Counted from the stretch's first letter, positions 26,335 through 36,562 are shown. The stretch is 64,000 nt of DNA from Staphylococcus pettenkoferi (GCF_026659735.1 NZ_JANSKK010000013.1:62001-126000); one strand, 5' to 3'. The notes: generated from the letters alone by a model not told the origin. Numbers and translations: made by a program.

Positions 26335-28503
26335 TTAGAATTTATCCGTCTGTTCATTTTTAAAAATATGCATAATGCGCACGCTATTGTAATGCAACTT
26401 AAATTCTAACGTCGACTGACTAAAATCATGCTCAAAGATTTCGAACTGGGGTTGATTAAATTGCTCAATCTTCTTCACAAGCGGCGTCGACCACTCGTAT
26501 TTGTCTCTTAAGCTCGACGGCACAATCTGGTTAATATTGCCTTGCTTACCATCAAAGTTCTCACTATAAATCAGGTGATTCCCATTGATAATACTGTGCT
26601 GAATGTCCATCGTCATCCGTGCGGGCAGCGCTTTACGATCTAGCGCTTCTCCTTCAAGAATACGCCAGTCATAGATATAAATCGTGACCTTCTCTTCCTG
26701 CATCGCAACGATGTAATGGCCGTAATCTCTGAGCTTAATATCCTCCAACTCTAAGAAACGATGGAGCAAGATATTGAGTACGGAGCTAAAGCCATTTTTA
26801 TCATAAAGATAGAGATGCTCACGACCGCTCAGCTGCTGAAACAGATCCACACCGATCCCGCCAAAGCTATTCCACGTCTCTTTCAACATCTCCATCAGAA
26901 TTGGCGGGCTATCCATTAGCTCGGCAATCTGGTCGTTTGAGAGCAGACGGTTCTCTAGGTTAAGCAAGAAGTATTTCTGATCATCAATATCCATCCGTTG
27001 TATGATATCTTTGATATTTGTAAAATGAACGAGCTGTTTCGTTAGCACTTGTTCTGAATCTTCAACCAGATAAGGAGGGTTCAACCGTGCATTATCAATA
27101 AAGTAATATTTAAAGTTAATCCGTTTAAGTTGCGCTTCTAATTGCTTAAATTCTGTCGGTTGATTCAATAAATCAGTGACATCAATTCCGAAATCAACTT
27201 GGAATTTGTAGTTCTGCATGTGAATCAAATGGCGGTAAATCGTCTTCAGATCCATCGTCGTCATGTTAAAGATATAGGCGAAACCTTGCGCTGCTTCTTT
27301 CGTCAGTTGATCGTTACTTTCAATCGTACGTTTAACGAGTGGCCATAAACGTTCAAGATGCCAATGAAGATCTTCTTTAGAATTGATCCGAAATGCGATG
27401 CGCAATTGATTATCTAATAAACTGCTCGTTATTTGATGTTTCTCCTCTTCAGTAAGTTCATTAGTTAAAGCTTTCGCGTCAACTAAACAATAGAAGATAA
27501 TGTGTTCGCTTGCTTCTGTGCGATAAAATGTAAAGTCCTCTAAAAATAACTTTTTCATCTCTGCTACCGTATGAACTTGGAGAACATTACAACATGGACG
27601 ATATGATTTCGGATTGCCCTCATCAATGCGAATATCACTCGTACTACTGCATTGCATCGCTTTGTCATTAATGAGTGAGAGTAACGTTTCCTCGTCATAG
27701 TGACGGTCTTGCGTTGTACCAAGATGAACGATCTTCTGTGATTTATCTAGATTGCGATAATCATTCGGCGATACGCCAATATAGGCTTTAAACTTTTTAC
27801 TATAACTTGCACCATTACTGAACCCGCACTGCTCAGAAATTTCTTCTAGCGTATGATTGCCACCGATTAAATAACGCATTGAGCTCGCGATACGTATCGA
27901 GTCGACGTAATGCTTCACCCCGATTCCTAACACATTGTAGAACTGGCCAGAAATATTAGATTTAGAAATATATAATTTCTCCGATAAGGCACCCAGTGTG
28001 AGTTTATCTGGTAAATGATTGAAGATATATTCAAGTATTTCACCAAACTTACCGTAACCCGTATAGTTCAAGTGTTGATTGACGATAGAGGCATTGATCT
28101 TCGCCTCATCAACAATGATATGAACGATTTCCATCATCCACTTCTCAAACTGGTCTTCAGTTAACGTATCCGTAAGTTGTGCATGGGCGAGTTGTAACAT
28201 TTTACGCATAATTTCGTTCGTCGATTGAATCAAATTAATAATGTATTTGTAATCGAAGAAATTAACACCGACTTTCTCAAACCAGTCACTCGCAATATAT
28301 AACATAATGCAAGTACCGTTCTGGGAGATTTGGTACGTTTCGACATCGTTAATCAATATGAAATCGTCTGTTACGGAATGAACTTTGGAAATGCTATGTA
28401 TATCGAGAGTGCCTTGGAGCGGTAGAAATAGCAGTATGCCGTCAATACATCGTGCTGTGGGATAGTGCTTCTCAGTTAATAATTGCAAGCATTGTGTTTT
28501 CAT
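26335..28503 (-). CDS. rbf: AraC-family biofilm regulator Rbf
   Basis: This 722-residue protein has an N-terminal sensory-like region and a double helix-turn-helix AraC domain at about 153-250 (LTLGALSEKLYISKSNIS ... LEEISEQCGFSNGASYSKKFK). A long C-terminal region, including a glycosidase-like portion, extends to 722. The size and position beside sarX match S. aureus Rbf (about 717), which raises ica-dependent and other biofilm formation, partly through SarX and SarR. The start is preceded by AGAGG. It is separated from sarX by about 150 bases and is likely a separate transcript. Confidence 0.9.
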   Translation of the reverse strand: MKTQCLQLLTEKHYPTARCIDGILLFLPLQGTLDIHSISKVHSVTDDFILINDVETYQISQNGTCIMLYIASDWFEKVGVNFFDYKYIINLIQSTNEIMRKMLQLAHAQLTDTLTEDQFEKWMMEIVHIIVDEAKINASIVNQHLNYTGYGKFGEILEYIFNHLPDKLTLGALSEKLYISKSNISGQFYNVLGIGVKHYVDSIRIASSMRYLIGGNHTLEEISEQCGFSNGASYSKKFKAYIGVSPNDYRNLDKSQKIVHLGTTQDRHYDEETLLSLINDKAMQCSSTSDIRIDEGNPKSYRPCCNVLQVHTVAEMKKLFLEDFTFYRTEASEHIIFYCLVDAKALTNELTEEEKHQITSSLLDNQLRIAFRINSKEDLHWHLERLWPLVKRTIESNDQLTKEAAQGFAYIFNMTTMDLKTIYRHLIHMQNYKFQVDFGIDVTDLLNQPTEFKQLEAQLKRINFKYYFIDNARLNPPYLVEDSEQVLTKQLVHFTNIKDIIQRMDIDDQKYFLLNLENRLLSNDQIAELMDSPPILMEMLKETWNSFGGIGVDLFQQLSGREHLYLYDKNGFSSVLNILLHRFLELEDIKLRDYGHYIVAMQEEKVTIYIYDWRILEGEALDRKALPARMTMDIQHSIINGNHLIYSENFDGKQGNINQIVPSSLRDKYEWSTPLVKKIEQFNQPQFEIFEHDFSQSTLEFKLHYNSVRIMHIFKNEQTDKF

Positions 28504-28747
28504 AGTAGAACCTCTTTTAATATATGATCTTCATATGTATGAAAGGAGCGGAGTGCAACTGACAAATGTAAAACGGTAGACAATAGGTGACAATCTTTCT
28601 ATTCTCAACGAATTGAGTATGAACTATTATTATAACTTATACATTAAACGATTACCTAGTATTTTATTTAACAAATCATTATATCTTATATCAAATTTGA
28701 CTCTATCAATTGAATAATGAATGGGCTTGAGTGGAGAATAACGCAAA

Positions 28748-28797
28748 AAGCTAGGACAACTTCTCGAATCATCATTTCAACAACGTTGCCCTAACTT
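28748..28797 (-). terminator. terminator after the Bax-inhibitor-like gene
   Basis: On the minus strand AAGTTAGGGCAAC pairs with GTTGTCCTAGCTT, followed by TTTTTG. It lies 45 bases beyond the stop at 28842. Otherwise the interval 28504-28841 shows no gene. Confidence 0.7.
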
Positions 28798-28841
28798 TTC
28801 CATTATATATTATAGGTTAGTGCGTTTAGATGTTCATCGCG

Positions 28842-29531
28842 TCACTTTCTCAAACGATCGGCGATACGCAATACGTATTTGATAATGTGTAGTAAGTTTA
28901 AGAATAGGTTAAAGCCGAGTTCTCTTGGTGTAAAAGAACCTCGTTTCATGCGGTTAAAATCATAAATCGTATACATTAAGAATAGGAGCAAACCAACTAC
29001 CATAATGACCGTATGCAGAATCGGATTATGGATAAAGATACCGACGATACTCGCAATAATTAATGCGATCAATGTCACGAAGAGATAGCGTCCCATTCCA
29101 GATGCATCATTAATAAGGAAATAACCAATTAAACCGAAGACGATAAACGCAACGATAGCAAGTGCAACGTTCTTATAGAAGACTTCGGCTCCTAAGCTCT
29201 GTAAGTAATATGTGAAAGTGGCATAAGATAATAATCCGAGCACAATCGTATAAATATGTGAAATAACGATGCCGTATTTACGTGCACGTTTCACGAACAA
29301 CGTTATTAACACGAGTGCCAATAGCGCAAAGGATAACGGTTGGCGCCATGACATAGGTAAATATTGACCGAAATAACAGCCGATACCGAAGATAATCCAG
29401 TAATATACGAAGAACAACCAAACCTTACCATACGATTTAGAATTGGATTGAGATTTGGATTGAGACTGCGATGGGTTGTGATGTTGATGCTTTGACGATG
29501 TTGGATGTGTAGTTTCTGACACACGTTTCAC
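28842..29531 (-). CDS. Bax inhibitor-1/YetJ-like membrane protein
   Basis: This 229-residue protein has a low-complexity cytoplasmic N-terminus (about 1-33; S, Q, K, H rich) followed by seven membrane helices. LLFLMYTIYDFNRMKRG near the end and the preceding GLIGYFLINDASGMGRYLF fit the YetJ/BI-1 family, which forms pH-dependent calcium leak channels. The polar N-terminal extension is unusual for the family. It stands alone between terminators. Confidence 0.7.
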   Translation of the reverse strand: MKRVSETTHPTSSKHQHHNPSQSQSKSQSNSKSYGKVWLFFVYYWIIFGIGCYFGQYLPMSWRQPLSFALLALVLITLFVKRARKYGIVISHIYTIVLGLLSYATFTYYLQSLGAEVFYKNVALAIVAFIVFGLIGYFLINDASGMGRYLFVTLIALIIASIVGIFIHNPILHTVIMVVGLLLFLMYTIYDFNRMKRGSFTPRELGFNLFLNLLHIIKYVLRIADRLRK

Positions 29532-29851
29532 TCCTTACTTTAGTCTTAATTATATGATTCACTATTTTAATGGTCATGAAACATCTCACGCAATTCTTAC
29601 CTATATTACTTTATGTAATACTTCATATTAAATATTACAACGTTATTAATACTTAATATTCTTAAATCTTAGTGATAACTTATTGCCTGCGTATAACAAG
29701 GCTTTTTGAATTTAAAATATTTGACTTTAAATTATTACAATATTACATCTTTATAACAACATACACAAAACGGATTAATTTTGTTAGTATGGGTTATAAA
29801 TCAATTAGTAAATCACAATTCTTGTGTTAACAAGTTGAAGGAGGAGTACTT

Positions 29852-30688
29852 TTGAAAAAGAAAGTAGCATTTGCAGTAACAGCTGCGTCTGGCGCTGCTG
29901 CAGCTTTAGCGCATCATGATGCAGACGCTTCTACGCAACACACAGTGCAATCAGGAGAGTCATTATGGTCAATCGCTAACAAGTACAATACGACACCAGA
30001 TCAATTGAAACAAAGCAATAACTTGAACAATAACATGGTCTTCCCAGGCCAAGTGATCAATATCGGTGGTGGCAGCGGAGCTCAAGGAGCAAGTGCTAGT
30101 TCAAACGGTACTGCTCAATCATCTGGTGCTTCTTCACACACTGTTCAAGCAGGCGAATCACTAAACATTATCGCTAACAAATACGGTGTTTCTGTTGATG
30201 CTTTAATGCAAGCGAACAACCTTAATGGTTATTTAATTTCACCAAACCAGACATTAAAGATTCCTAATGGATCTTCAAATAACTCTACACCAAATGTAGG
30301 TTCAGGCGGTTCTGGTGGCGCTACAGACATTTCAGACCAAGATACACCTACATTTAACGATTCAAACCTTTATGACTGGGGTCAATGTACTTGGCACGCA
30401 TTCAATCGTCGTCAAGAAACTGGCAAACCTATCAGTACTTACTGGTATAATGCTGAAGGTTGGGCAACTAAAGCACAAGCAGACGGTTTCCGTGTAGACA
30501 ATTCTCCAGCAGTAGGTTCAATCTTACAAACAACTGAAGGCCCAGTAGGCCACGTAGCTTACGTAGAACAAGTTAATCCTGACGGCAGTGTGCTCGTGTC
30601 AGAAATGAACTACAACACACCACCAGGTACAGTAGGCTACCGCACTATCCCAGCATCACAAGCTTCTAGCTATAGCTATATTCATTAA
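29852..30688 (+). CDS. secreted LysM-CHAP cell-wall hydrolase (SsaA/Sle1-like)
   Basis: This 278-residue protein has a signal peptide with likely cleavage after ADA (about residue 26). Two LysM peptidoglycan-binding repeats follow at about 30-71 and 96-137, then a Gly/Ser/Asn linker and a C-terminal CHAP domain from ~174, with catalytic C179 (in YDWGQCTW) and H234 (in VGHVAYVEQ). CHAP amidase/endopeptidases cut stem peptides or cross-bridges during wall growth. The start is TTG at 29852, behind GGAGGAG. WalR control is common for this group, but I found no good TGTWAH repeat upstream. Confidence 0.9.
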   Translation: MKKKVAFAVTAASGAAAALAHHDADASTQHTVQSGESLWSIANKYNTTPDQLKQSNNLNNNMVFPGQVINIGGGSGAQGASASSNGTAQSSGASSHTVQAGESLNIIANKYGVSVDALMQANNLNGYLISPNQTLKIPNGSSNNSTPNVGSGGSGGATDISDQDTPTFNDSNLYDWGQCTWHAFNRRQETGKPISTYWYNAEGWATKAQADGFRVDNSPAVGSILQTTEGPVGHVAYVEQVNPDGSVLVSEMNYNTPPGTVGYRTIPASQASSYSYIH

Positions 30689-30701
30689 TTAGATACGAAA
30701 G

Positions 30702-30762
30702 AAAGACACGTCATTGATCCAATTCACTGTTCAGGTGAATGCAGATAAGACGTGTCTTTTTT
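30702..30762 (+). terminator. terminator after the LysM-CHAP gene
   Basis: AAAGACACGTC pairs with GACGTGTCTTT and is followed by TTTTTG, about 13 bases beyond the stop. Confidence 0.8.
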
Positions 30763-30784
30763 GCGCTTTTATAGATTCCGCTTT

Positions 30785-31069
30785 TTAGGTAAAAGCCCCC
30801 ACGTTTGATCATTCCATTTTACGTAAAAATATTTCTGCTATTTCTCTAAATCTTTCTCAATATATTTCGGAAAACACCTCCTGCTCTACCTTTGAGATAT
30901 TCAATAGGCTCATTCCTTGAAAATCAAACACACGAGCAATAGTCATGACCGACACGGTTCGAAACCCACTGTCGTGTTCTTATTCGATATCGTTCATGCT
31001 TTTACAAAATTGGCTCGCTGTTTACCAACTTTGACTCACAGAATACACCTATTCCGCCTCTCCCTTCAT
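30785..31069 (-). pseudogene. relic XRE-type helix-turn-helix regulator
   Basis: Reading the minus strand from an ATG at 31069 gives a frame of about 95 codons interrupted by at least five stops. Ignoring the stops, the product looks like an XRE domain: a W-TASQF stretch, then KSMNDIE, then EHDSGFRTVSVMTIARVFDF, which resembles helices 2 to 5 of HTH_3 proteins. The frame ends at TAA 30785-30787. It is not expressed as a full protein. The reading is by eye and tentative. Confidence 0.4.
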
Positions 31070-31120
31070 ATTTTAATAAGCCAGAGAATAAGGTAGCACG
31101 CTTCTTCTCAAATTAGAACT

Positions 31121-31170
31121 AAAAAAACGTTGCTCGCCTCCCTACTCACTCAGGGAAGACAAACAACGTC
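31121..31170 (-). terminator. terminator after pitA
   Basis: On the minus strand AACGTTG pairs with CAACGTT, with inner CCCT/AGGG pairing, followed by TTTTTTT just beyond the pitA stop. Confidence 0.8.
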
Positions 31171-31178
31171 TAGACGTT

Positions 31179-32195
31179 TTATATTAAGTTAAAGAAGAAA
31201 TTAACGATAAAGTACACGATTGCCGCTAATAACGCTGAAATTGGCAATGTGATGACCCACGTAATAATCATACGTTGCGCTGTCGTCCACTTCACACCTT
31301 TAATACGGTTAGATGCACCGACACCAAGGATAGATGAAGATACAACGTGTGTTGTTGACAGCGGGAAGTGTAAAGATGACGCTACGAAGATCGTGAGCGC
31401 AGAAGACAAGTCTGCTGCTGCACCGTTCGCTGGGCGAATCTTCATGATATTACCGCCAACGGTCTTGATAATCTTCCAACCTCCGATAGCTGTACCTAGA
31501 CCCATCGCTGTCGCACAGGCAACTTTAACCCATAGTTGCGGTTCAACACTTGGGCCGTGCTGCAAGTTCGCAACAATTAAAGCGAGGGTAATAATCCCCA
31601 TGGATTTCTGCGCATCATTAGTACCGTGTGAGAATGATTGCAGAGAAGCTGTGAAGATTTGGAAGAATCTAAAGTTACGGTTCGTCTTCGTTAAGTTCGC
31701 ATTCTTGAAGACGACTTTAACGATAGAGTAAATACAGAAACCGACACAGAATGCGATTAATGGTGACAGTAAGAGTACGATGATAATCTTCGTAAACCCT
31801 TGATAGTGTAAGACATCAAATGAACGTTGAGATGCGATGGCAGCACCTGCGATAGCACCGATCAACGCGTGAGATGATGAACTTGGAATACCATAAAGCC
31901 ACGTCACCAAGTTCCAAATAATCGCAGCAAGTATTGCTGATAAGACGACAATCAAGCCGTTCTCAAGCTTAAATGGATCGACGATATCTTTCGTAATCGT
32001 ACCAGCTACCCCTGTGAATGTCAGCGCACCGATGAAGTTCATCACGGCTGCTAACATGATAGCTGTACGCGGTGTTAATGCACGAGTTGAAACAGCTGTT
32101 GCTACAGCGTTCGCAGTATCATGGAACCCGTTGATAAAGTCAAAGACGAGTGAGAAGATGACGATCGCTATCGTGACAACTAGAATATAATCCAT
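31179..32195 (-). CDS. pitA: low-affinity inorganic phosphate transporter PitA
   Basis: This 338-residue PiT-family permease has ten or more membrane helices. The duplicated signatures are seen as FDFINGFHDTANAVAT near the N-terminus and SHGTNDAQKSMGIITLAL in the middle, the two GANDVANA-like repeats that bind phosphate. It imports metal-phosphate complexes or phosphate with H+ or Na+. It lies 13 bases after the DUF47 gene and forms a pitRA operon. Confidence 0.92.
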   Translation of the reverse strand: MDYILVVTIAIVIFSLVFDFINGFHDTANAVATAVSTRALTPRTAIMLAAVMNFIGALTFTGVAGTITKDIVDPFKLENGLIVVLSAILAAIIWNLVTWLYGIPSSSSHALIGAIAGAAIASQRSFDVLHYQGFTKIIIVLLLSPLIAFCVGFCIYSIVKVVFKNANLTKTNRNFRFFQIFTASLQSFSHGTNDAQKSMGIITLALIVANLQHGPSVEPQLWVKVACATAMGLGTAIGGWKIIKTVGGNIMKIRPANGAAADLSSALTIFVASSLHFPLSTTHVVSSSILGVGASNRIKGVKWTTAQRMIITWVITLPISALLAAIVYFIVNFFFNLI

Positions 32196-32208
32196 AATTG
32201 AGGACTCC

Positions 32209-32826
32209 TTAGCTATTTTTCATGATAATGGTTTCAAAGTTATTTGCGACTGCCTGACATTTATCAGCAATTTCTTCCATGCTCTCGTATATTTCTTTAA
32301 TTTTAATCAAAGTAATTGGATCAGTTTCGCTGTTGAAGATATGCTTAATAGACTGACGTAAGATGCCATCACAGTTCGTTTCAAACTCTTTAATGTTAAT
32401 AGAGTGAATGCGCATGTGTGTGAGCTTCTTATCTACGAGCAAGCCTACCGCAAGCTTCATTTCAGCGATGGCTTTCTGAATGTTCTCAACAAATTCTGCC
32501 ATGTACTCATCTGTATATTCAATAGAGTACATTTCAAACATTGCTGCCGTCTCTTCAATCGCGTCAAGGACATCGTCAATCGCATTACTGAGCGAGAGAA
32601 TATCCTCACGTTCGATTGGCGTGATAAACGTTTGATTCAGATCAGAAACCACTTGATGCATGAGCTCGTCTCCGTGTGACTCATACGTCTTGATATTGTC
32701 CGAATACGCCTTCAAGTCTAAATGTGTATTGAAGTCCATCTTTCCAAATTCCACTGCTGCACGGTCGAGGTTAAAGACCATTTCTTCAAGTTGCACCATG
32801 AACTTGTCTTTTTTCTTGTTAAACAT
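32209..32826 (-). CDS. pitR: DUF47/PhoU-like Pit accessory protein
   Basis: This 205-residue all-helical protein contains ALSNAIDDVLDAIEETAA (as SNAIDDVLDAIEETA) and YESMEEIADKCQAVANNFETIIM, matching DUF47 proteins, which pair with Pit transporters and are PhoU-like. It is the first gene of pitRA. In staphylococci loss-of-function pitR alleles raise tolerance to some drugs, so it is thought to modulate PitA. The role is inferred from the family and gene order. Confidence 0.9.
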   Translation of the reverse strand: MFNKKKDKFMVQLEEMVFNLDRAAVEFGKMDFNTHLDLKAYSDNIKTYESHGDELMHQVVSDLNQTFITPIEREDILSLSNAIDDVLDAIEETAAMFEMYSIEYTDEYMAEFVENIQKAIAEMKLAVGLLVDKKLTHMRIHSINIKEFETNCDGILRQSIKHIFNSETDPITLIKIKEIYESMEEIADKCQAVANNFETIIMKNS

Positions 32827-32857
32827 TCAAATAATCCTCCATTTTGTAGGTGTTTAA

Positions 32858-33453
32858 CACCTGTACTTATTAAACCTTTCTCGACTAGATAATACTTTAA
32901 GGGGACAAATTATCTGCGTAAAATGGGGGTGCGTGTACTCATCCAATTACCTGTAGTTATTTATGTATCTGACGATGTGTGAGCATCATTTATCTCTATT
33001 GAAACACCCATATAAATGATGATTTGTCTTACATGAAAATAGCACAAAATTAACAATCCTACAATTAAATTTACAAAATCTTAAAGAAGTAAGTTGAAAT
33101 TCATACGTGCTTAAATATCCACGATTTCTCTCATAAATACGTCGTCGTTCATACGATTTCGTCTTACATTCTAAGATTGAAGATGATGTACATAATCAAG
33201 CCTCTACTACAACTCTATTGTACAAATTCAACCGCTTCTTCTACAATCTTCAGCACCAAATTTTTCGAAACTTAACTCACTTTTTTATCTCATTAGGCCG
33301 TTTTAGTGAAGAATATAGCTGTACGTCATTTTTTTATCTAATGAGAAATTATTTTTAGTAAAAAGATCAAAAACTTCTGCTTTAATTATAGTAAATATGT
33401 GTTTAAAGTGTTATTTTATATAATAATAACTGTTAAAAAAGTCCGAAAATGAG
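32858..33453. other. gene-free, A+T-rich spacer of about 600 bases
   Basis: I see no open frame of note, and no tRNA or known RNA. An inverted repeat of about 9 bp (ATCATTTAT/ATAAATGAT) lies near 32987-33023, and TTTTTTATCT occurs twice near 33280 and 33330. The pitR promoter should be on the minus strand here and the GNAT promoter at the right end. Confidence 0.4.
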
Positions 33454-33462
33454 GTGACTGGA

Positions 33463-33969
33463 TTGGCACATCTGATCCGTGAAATAAGTATTCAAGATGT
33501 AGAGGCATTTACAAAGCTATTAAGTTCAATCTATGATGATGCTGACTACATGTTATATAATCCTGGCGAATATGCGCCCTCTCAGTCGACAATCATCTCG
33601 AATCTCGAGCGCATCATCACATCGCCATCTAACACTATCTTCGTCGCTGAGTATAACGATGAGCTTGTCGGTTATGCCATCGTTGAAACAGAGAACCTCG
33701 AGCGCGCGAAACACGAAGCGAAATTCACGATGGGCGTCATTAAACATTATCGTGAGAAAGGCTTAGGACAGTCGCTCATCAACTCTGTTGAGGCTTGGTG
33801 TCTCAACCGTCATATTCGTCGTATCGAAATCTCTGTCGTGCCTCAAAACACCACAGCTGTGACTCTATTTAAAAATGCAGGCTATCAAATCGAAGGCGAA
33901 TTACGCGATAAATTGTATATCGACCACAAATACTACAATAAATACGTCATGGCTAAACTCTTACTTTAG
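33463..33969 (+). CDS. GNAT acetyltransferase
   Basis: This 168-residue protein has a single GNAT fold, with an AEYNDELVGYAIV strand, GVIKHYREKGLGQSLI (acetyl-CoA binding RxxGxG/A motif) and VVPQNTTAVTLFKNAGYQIEGELRDKLYI, the latter typical of RimI/YobR-like proteins. The substrate is unknown. The start is TTG at 33463 behind GAGGTGA; the upstream GTG at 33454 overlaps that site. It is a single gene with a terminator following. Confidence 0.75.
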   Translation: MAHLIREISIQDVEAFTKLLSSIYDDADYMLYNPGEYAPSQSTIISNLERIITSPSNTIFVAEYNDELVGYAIVETENLERAKHEAKFTMGVIKHYREKGLGQSLINSVEAWCLNRHIRRIEISVVPQNTTAVTLFKNAGYQIEGELRDKLYIDHKYYNKYVMAKLLL

Positions 33970-33991
33970 CTCATGCATTTACACATAACAA

Positions 33992-34050
33992 AAGCCAACA
34001 TTGGAGACGCTTAAGTGCAAACACACTTGCGAACGTCCAACGTTGGCTTA
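33992..34050. terminator. bidirectional terminator
   Basis: AAGCCAAC pairs with GTTGGCTT, with further TTGGA/TCCAA pairing, between the converging GNAT and esterase genes. T-rich tails are visible on both strands. Confidence 0.75.
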
Positions 34051-34058
34051 TTTTTAAA

Positions 34059-35090
34059 CTAATAAGGATTTAACTCTACACCGTAAGCATTCTCGTCCTC
34101 AGGCTTCACATCCGTTTCTACGCCAGAGGAATCCGTATTACGACTGAGAAACTTCAGCGTATCTTTGATATTTGTCTTGGATTCAGGTAAGTCGAGATGG
34201 AATTGATACTGATGGTGTAAATGATGACTACCATCATAGAATAAAGTATCGATCGGGACGCCGGTGTCTTCTAATTTCTTCGCAAAGGCTTTGTTCTGAC
34301 TAAAGAACGGATCCACATCTCCGACAGACAAGAACGTCGGCGGATAATCATCCGTCACTTGGTTGATAGTGGACATTTGAGAAATATTCTTGAATTGATT
34401 CTCCCAATCACGCTCACCCGTATAACTTTCCATAAACAATTGAATGCGCGGGAACTCTGTCGCACGCACGGTCTTCATGTTGTAGAAACCACCATAGAAG
34501 ATGGCTGCTTTAATCTGGTCTGAGTCAAATTGAGATTTGAAATGCATTTCGTCTCTCAACGACTTATTCGTCTGCATCGCTACATATTGACTCGACATTT
34601 GCGCACCTGCCGAATCGCCACCAAATACCACTTGATCGAAGTTAATAGGTAAATCATGCTTGTTCTCTTTAATAAACGACACCGCATCATTAATTTGCTT
34701 AATTTGGACAGGATATTTGTTGTTCGGTGCAAGTGCGTAGTTAATATTCACCACGATATAACCTTGTTCCGCCAACTTTGAGAGTAATGGATTCTTGTAC
34801 TGCTTGTCTCCCGCGATAAATCCACCACCATGCATCCAGAAGATGACCGGCAACTTATTATCGTGGTCCATCGACGTCGGCGTTAAGATATCCAAGCGAC
34901 TATTCGGATACGCTTTACTATAACGAATATTGGTAAAAGCATTCACATTCTTGTTATTGATTTGTACCTTCTCTTTCGTATCTTTCTTATGATCATGATC
35001 GTAATGTATCTTAAGCAAGCCAGCAGTGATACACACGACGATAAATATGATAACGAAAGTGACCATCGTCCATCGTCTTTCTGTCTTCAT
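34059..35090 (-). CDS. membrane-anchored alpha/beta hydrolase (esterase, HSL-like)
   Basis: This 343-residue protein has a hydrophobic N-terminal anchor at about 9-28 and then an alpha/beta hydrolase domain with the HGGG oxyanion motif at 87-90 and the nucleophile in GDSAG at 158-162 (S160). The acid is likely in SVGDVDPF and the base in GSHHLHHQ. This is the hormone-sensitive-lipase/carboxylesterase layout. The active site should lie outside the cell. Natural substrate unknown. The ribosome site is weak (AGAAG), so the start could be a few codons later. Confidence 0.8.
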   Translation of the reverse strand: MKTERRWTMVTFVIIFIVVCITAGLLKIHYDHDHKKDTKEKVQINNKNVNAFTNIRYSKAYPNSRLDILTPTSMDHDNKLPVIFWMHGGGFIAGDKQYKNPLLSKLAEQGYIVVNINYALAPNNKYPVQIKQINDAVSFIKENKHDLPINFDQVVFGGDSAGAQMSSQYVAMQTNKSLRDEMHFKSQFDSDQIKAAIFYGGFYNMKTVRATEFPRIQLFMESYTGERDWENQFKNISQMSTINQVTDDYPPTFLSVGDVDPFFSQNKAFAKKLEDTGVPIDTLFYDGSHHLHHQYQFHLDLPESKTNIKDTLKFLSRNTDSSGVETDVKPEDENAYGVELNPY

Positions 35091-35282
35091 GGCTTCTGTA
35101 TCCCTTCACATCGTATTTATACACTTGGCTATCGTGAGATAACTTAACTTTATCTTAACTAAAATGATGGGGCGTGTGAAGTATAGTTCATCTTGCATCT
35201 CATAGTGGTGTTATCTCAAGTTCTATCTTATGGTAAAAGGCATCTTGTCAGTACCACCTTTTTTACTAATTAGACCATAATA

Positions 35283-35319
35283 AAAAAGCCACCCCATCGA
35301 GAACGATGAGATGACTTGA
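35283..35319 (-). terminator. terminator after the YkvI-like gene
   Basis: On the minus strand AAGTCATCTCATCG pairs with CGATGGGGTGGCTT (with G-T pairs), followed by TTTTATTA. Confidence 0.8.
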
Positions 35320-35326
35320 GAATATA

Positions 35327-36394
35327 TTATGCAATGTGGTCTTCATCTTGACGTTTTCTGATAACGTATTTGATGATAACTGCAATAACGATTGCAAGAC
35401 CAACAACACCCATAATTTTATATAATTTATTAACGAGTACTTCGAATCCAACGAATGTACATAAGTAAGCTACAATACACATAATCACGATGAAGATGTG
35501 ATATTTCTTACTATATGGTTCTGTAAAACGTGCTGCGAATGAATACAATAGACCTAAAATTGTATTATACATAACAGCAAGCATAATGACTGATAGGATA
35601 ATACCTAGAACAGGATGAACATCATTCGCTAATGTAATTGTTGGAATAGATGCCTCTGAAACGTGAGGATACTCTGATTGTAATGCAAAGTTAATTAGAG
35701 CTAGTAATACTGTATAAATAATACCGCCTAATAAAGCACCTCGACCAGCTACACCACGTTTTGAAGCATCACCGCCGATAACGACGATAGTACTAAATCC
35801 AACCGCAAAGGCTAAACCGCCGTATAAAGTACCCATTCCGATACCTTTCCAAATACTTGCGCTTGGCACGTTATTATTTACTTGATTGAGTGGAATATCT
35901 CCTTTAAAGAGATATACAGCTGCGATGATAACTACCATCACTATTAAGAATGGTGTAACAATACCTAACGCACGGACAATCTTATTAAAGTCCATAATCA
36001 GTGATAAGTAAATAACGATTGTCATCGCAAGTGAACCTAACCAAATAGGTACACCATAACTTTGATGTAATGTTGAACCAGCACCTGCTATCATGGTTAC
36101 TGCGATACCAAATAAGAAGAAGACTAATATATAGTCAAAGATTTTACTGAATTTTTTACCGAAAACATAACTTAACGTTGATTCGTGGTTCTGAGCATCA
36201 AAGGCTACACCAATCTTCGCACATTGACGACCAATGAACGACAAGATAACACCTGAGATGATAACCCCGATGTATGACCATAAACCAAAATCTGAGAAGA
36301 ATTGTTTAACTTCTTGTCCTGTTGAGAATCCGGCACCGACAACGATACCGACATAAGCGAAACCAATTTTAATAGCTTCTTTATTCAACCCCAT
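35327..36394 (-). CDS. YkvI-family membrane protein (APC-like transporter)
   Basis: This 355-residue protein has ten hydrophobic segments. The opening GFAYVGIVVGAGFSTGQEV and GTLYGGLAFAVGFSTIVVIGGD follow the YkvI family, a branch related to amino acid and sodium solute transporters. The substrate is unknown. A strong AGGAGG site precedes the ATG. A near-consensus cre site lies in its promoter region, suggesting carbon catabolite control. Confidence 0.7.
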   Translation of the reverse strand: MGLNKEAIKIGFAYVGIVVGAGFSTGQEVKQFFSDFGLWSYIGVIISGVILSFIGRQCAKIGVAFDAQNHESTLSYVFGKKFSKIFDYILVFFLFGIAVTMIAGAGSTLHQSYGVPIWLGSLAMTIVIYLSLIMDFNKIVRALGIVTPFLIVMVVIIAAVYLFKGDIPLNQVNNNVPSASIWKGIGMGTLYGGLAFAVGFSTIVVIGGDASKRGVAGRGALLGGIIYTVLLALINFALQSEYPHVSEASIPTITLANDVHPVLGIILSVIMLAVMYNTILGLLYSFAARFTEPYSKKYHIFIVIMCIVAYLCTFVGFEVLVNKLYKIMGVVGLAIVIAVIIKYVIRKRQDEDHIA

Positions 36395-36562
36395 GTGATT
36401 TATAACCTCCTCTTAGTTAACACATTTCGTAATTATAACGTACTTTAAACTTTTTGCAACCTCAAAAAAGTTATATTACGGCTTTTATACACTTATTTTA
36501 AAAAGATTTAAGAATATTGATGAAATTTTATTAATTCACTCTGAGTTTTAAAAATCAATCTA

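Noticed and set aside
29560-29851. WalR box upstream of the LysM-CHAP gene
   Set aside because: Several TTACA and TGTTA words occur, but none forms the TGTWAH-N5-TGTWAH pair on either strand.
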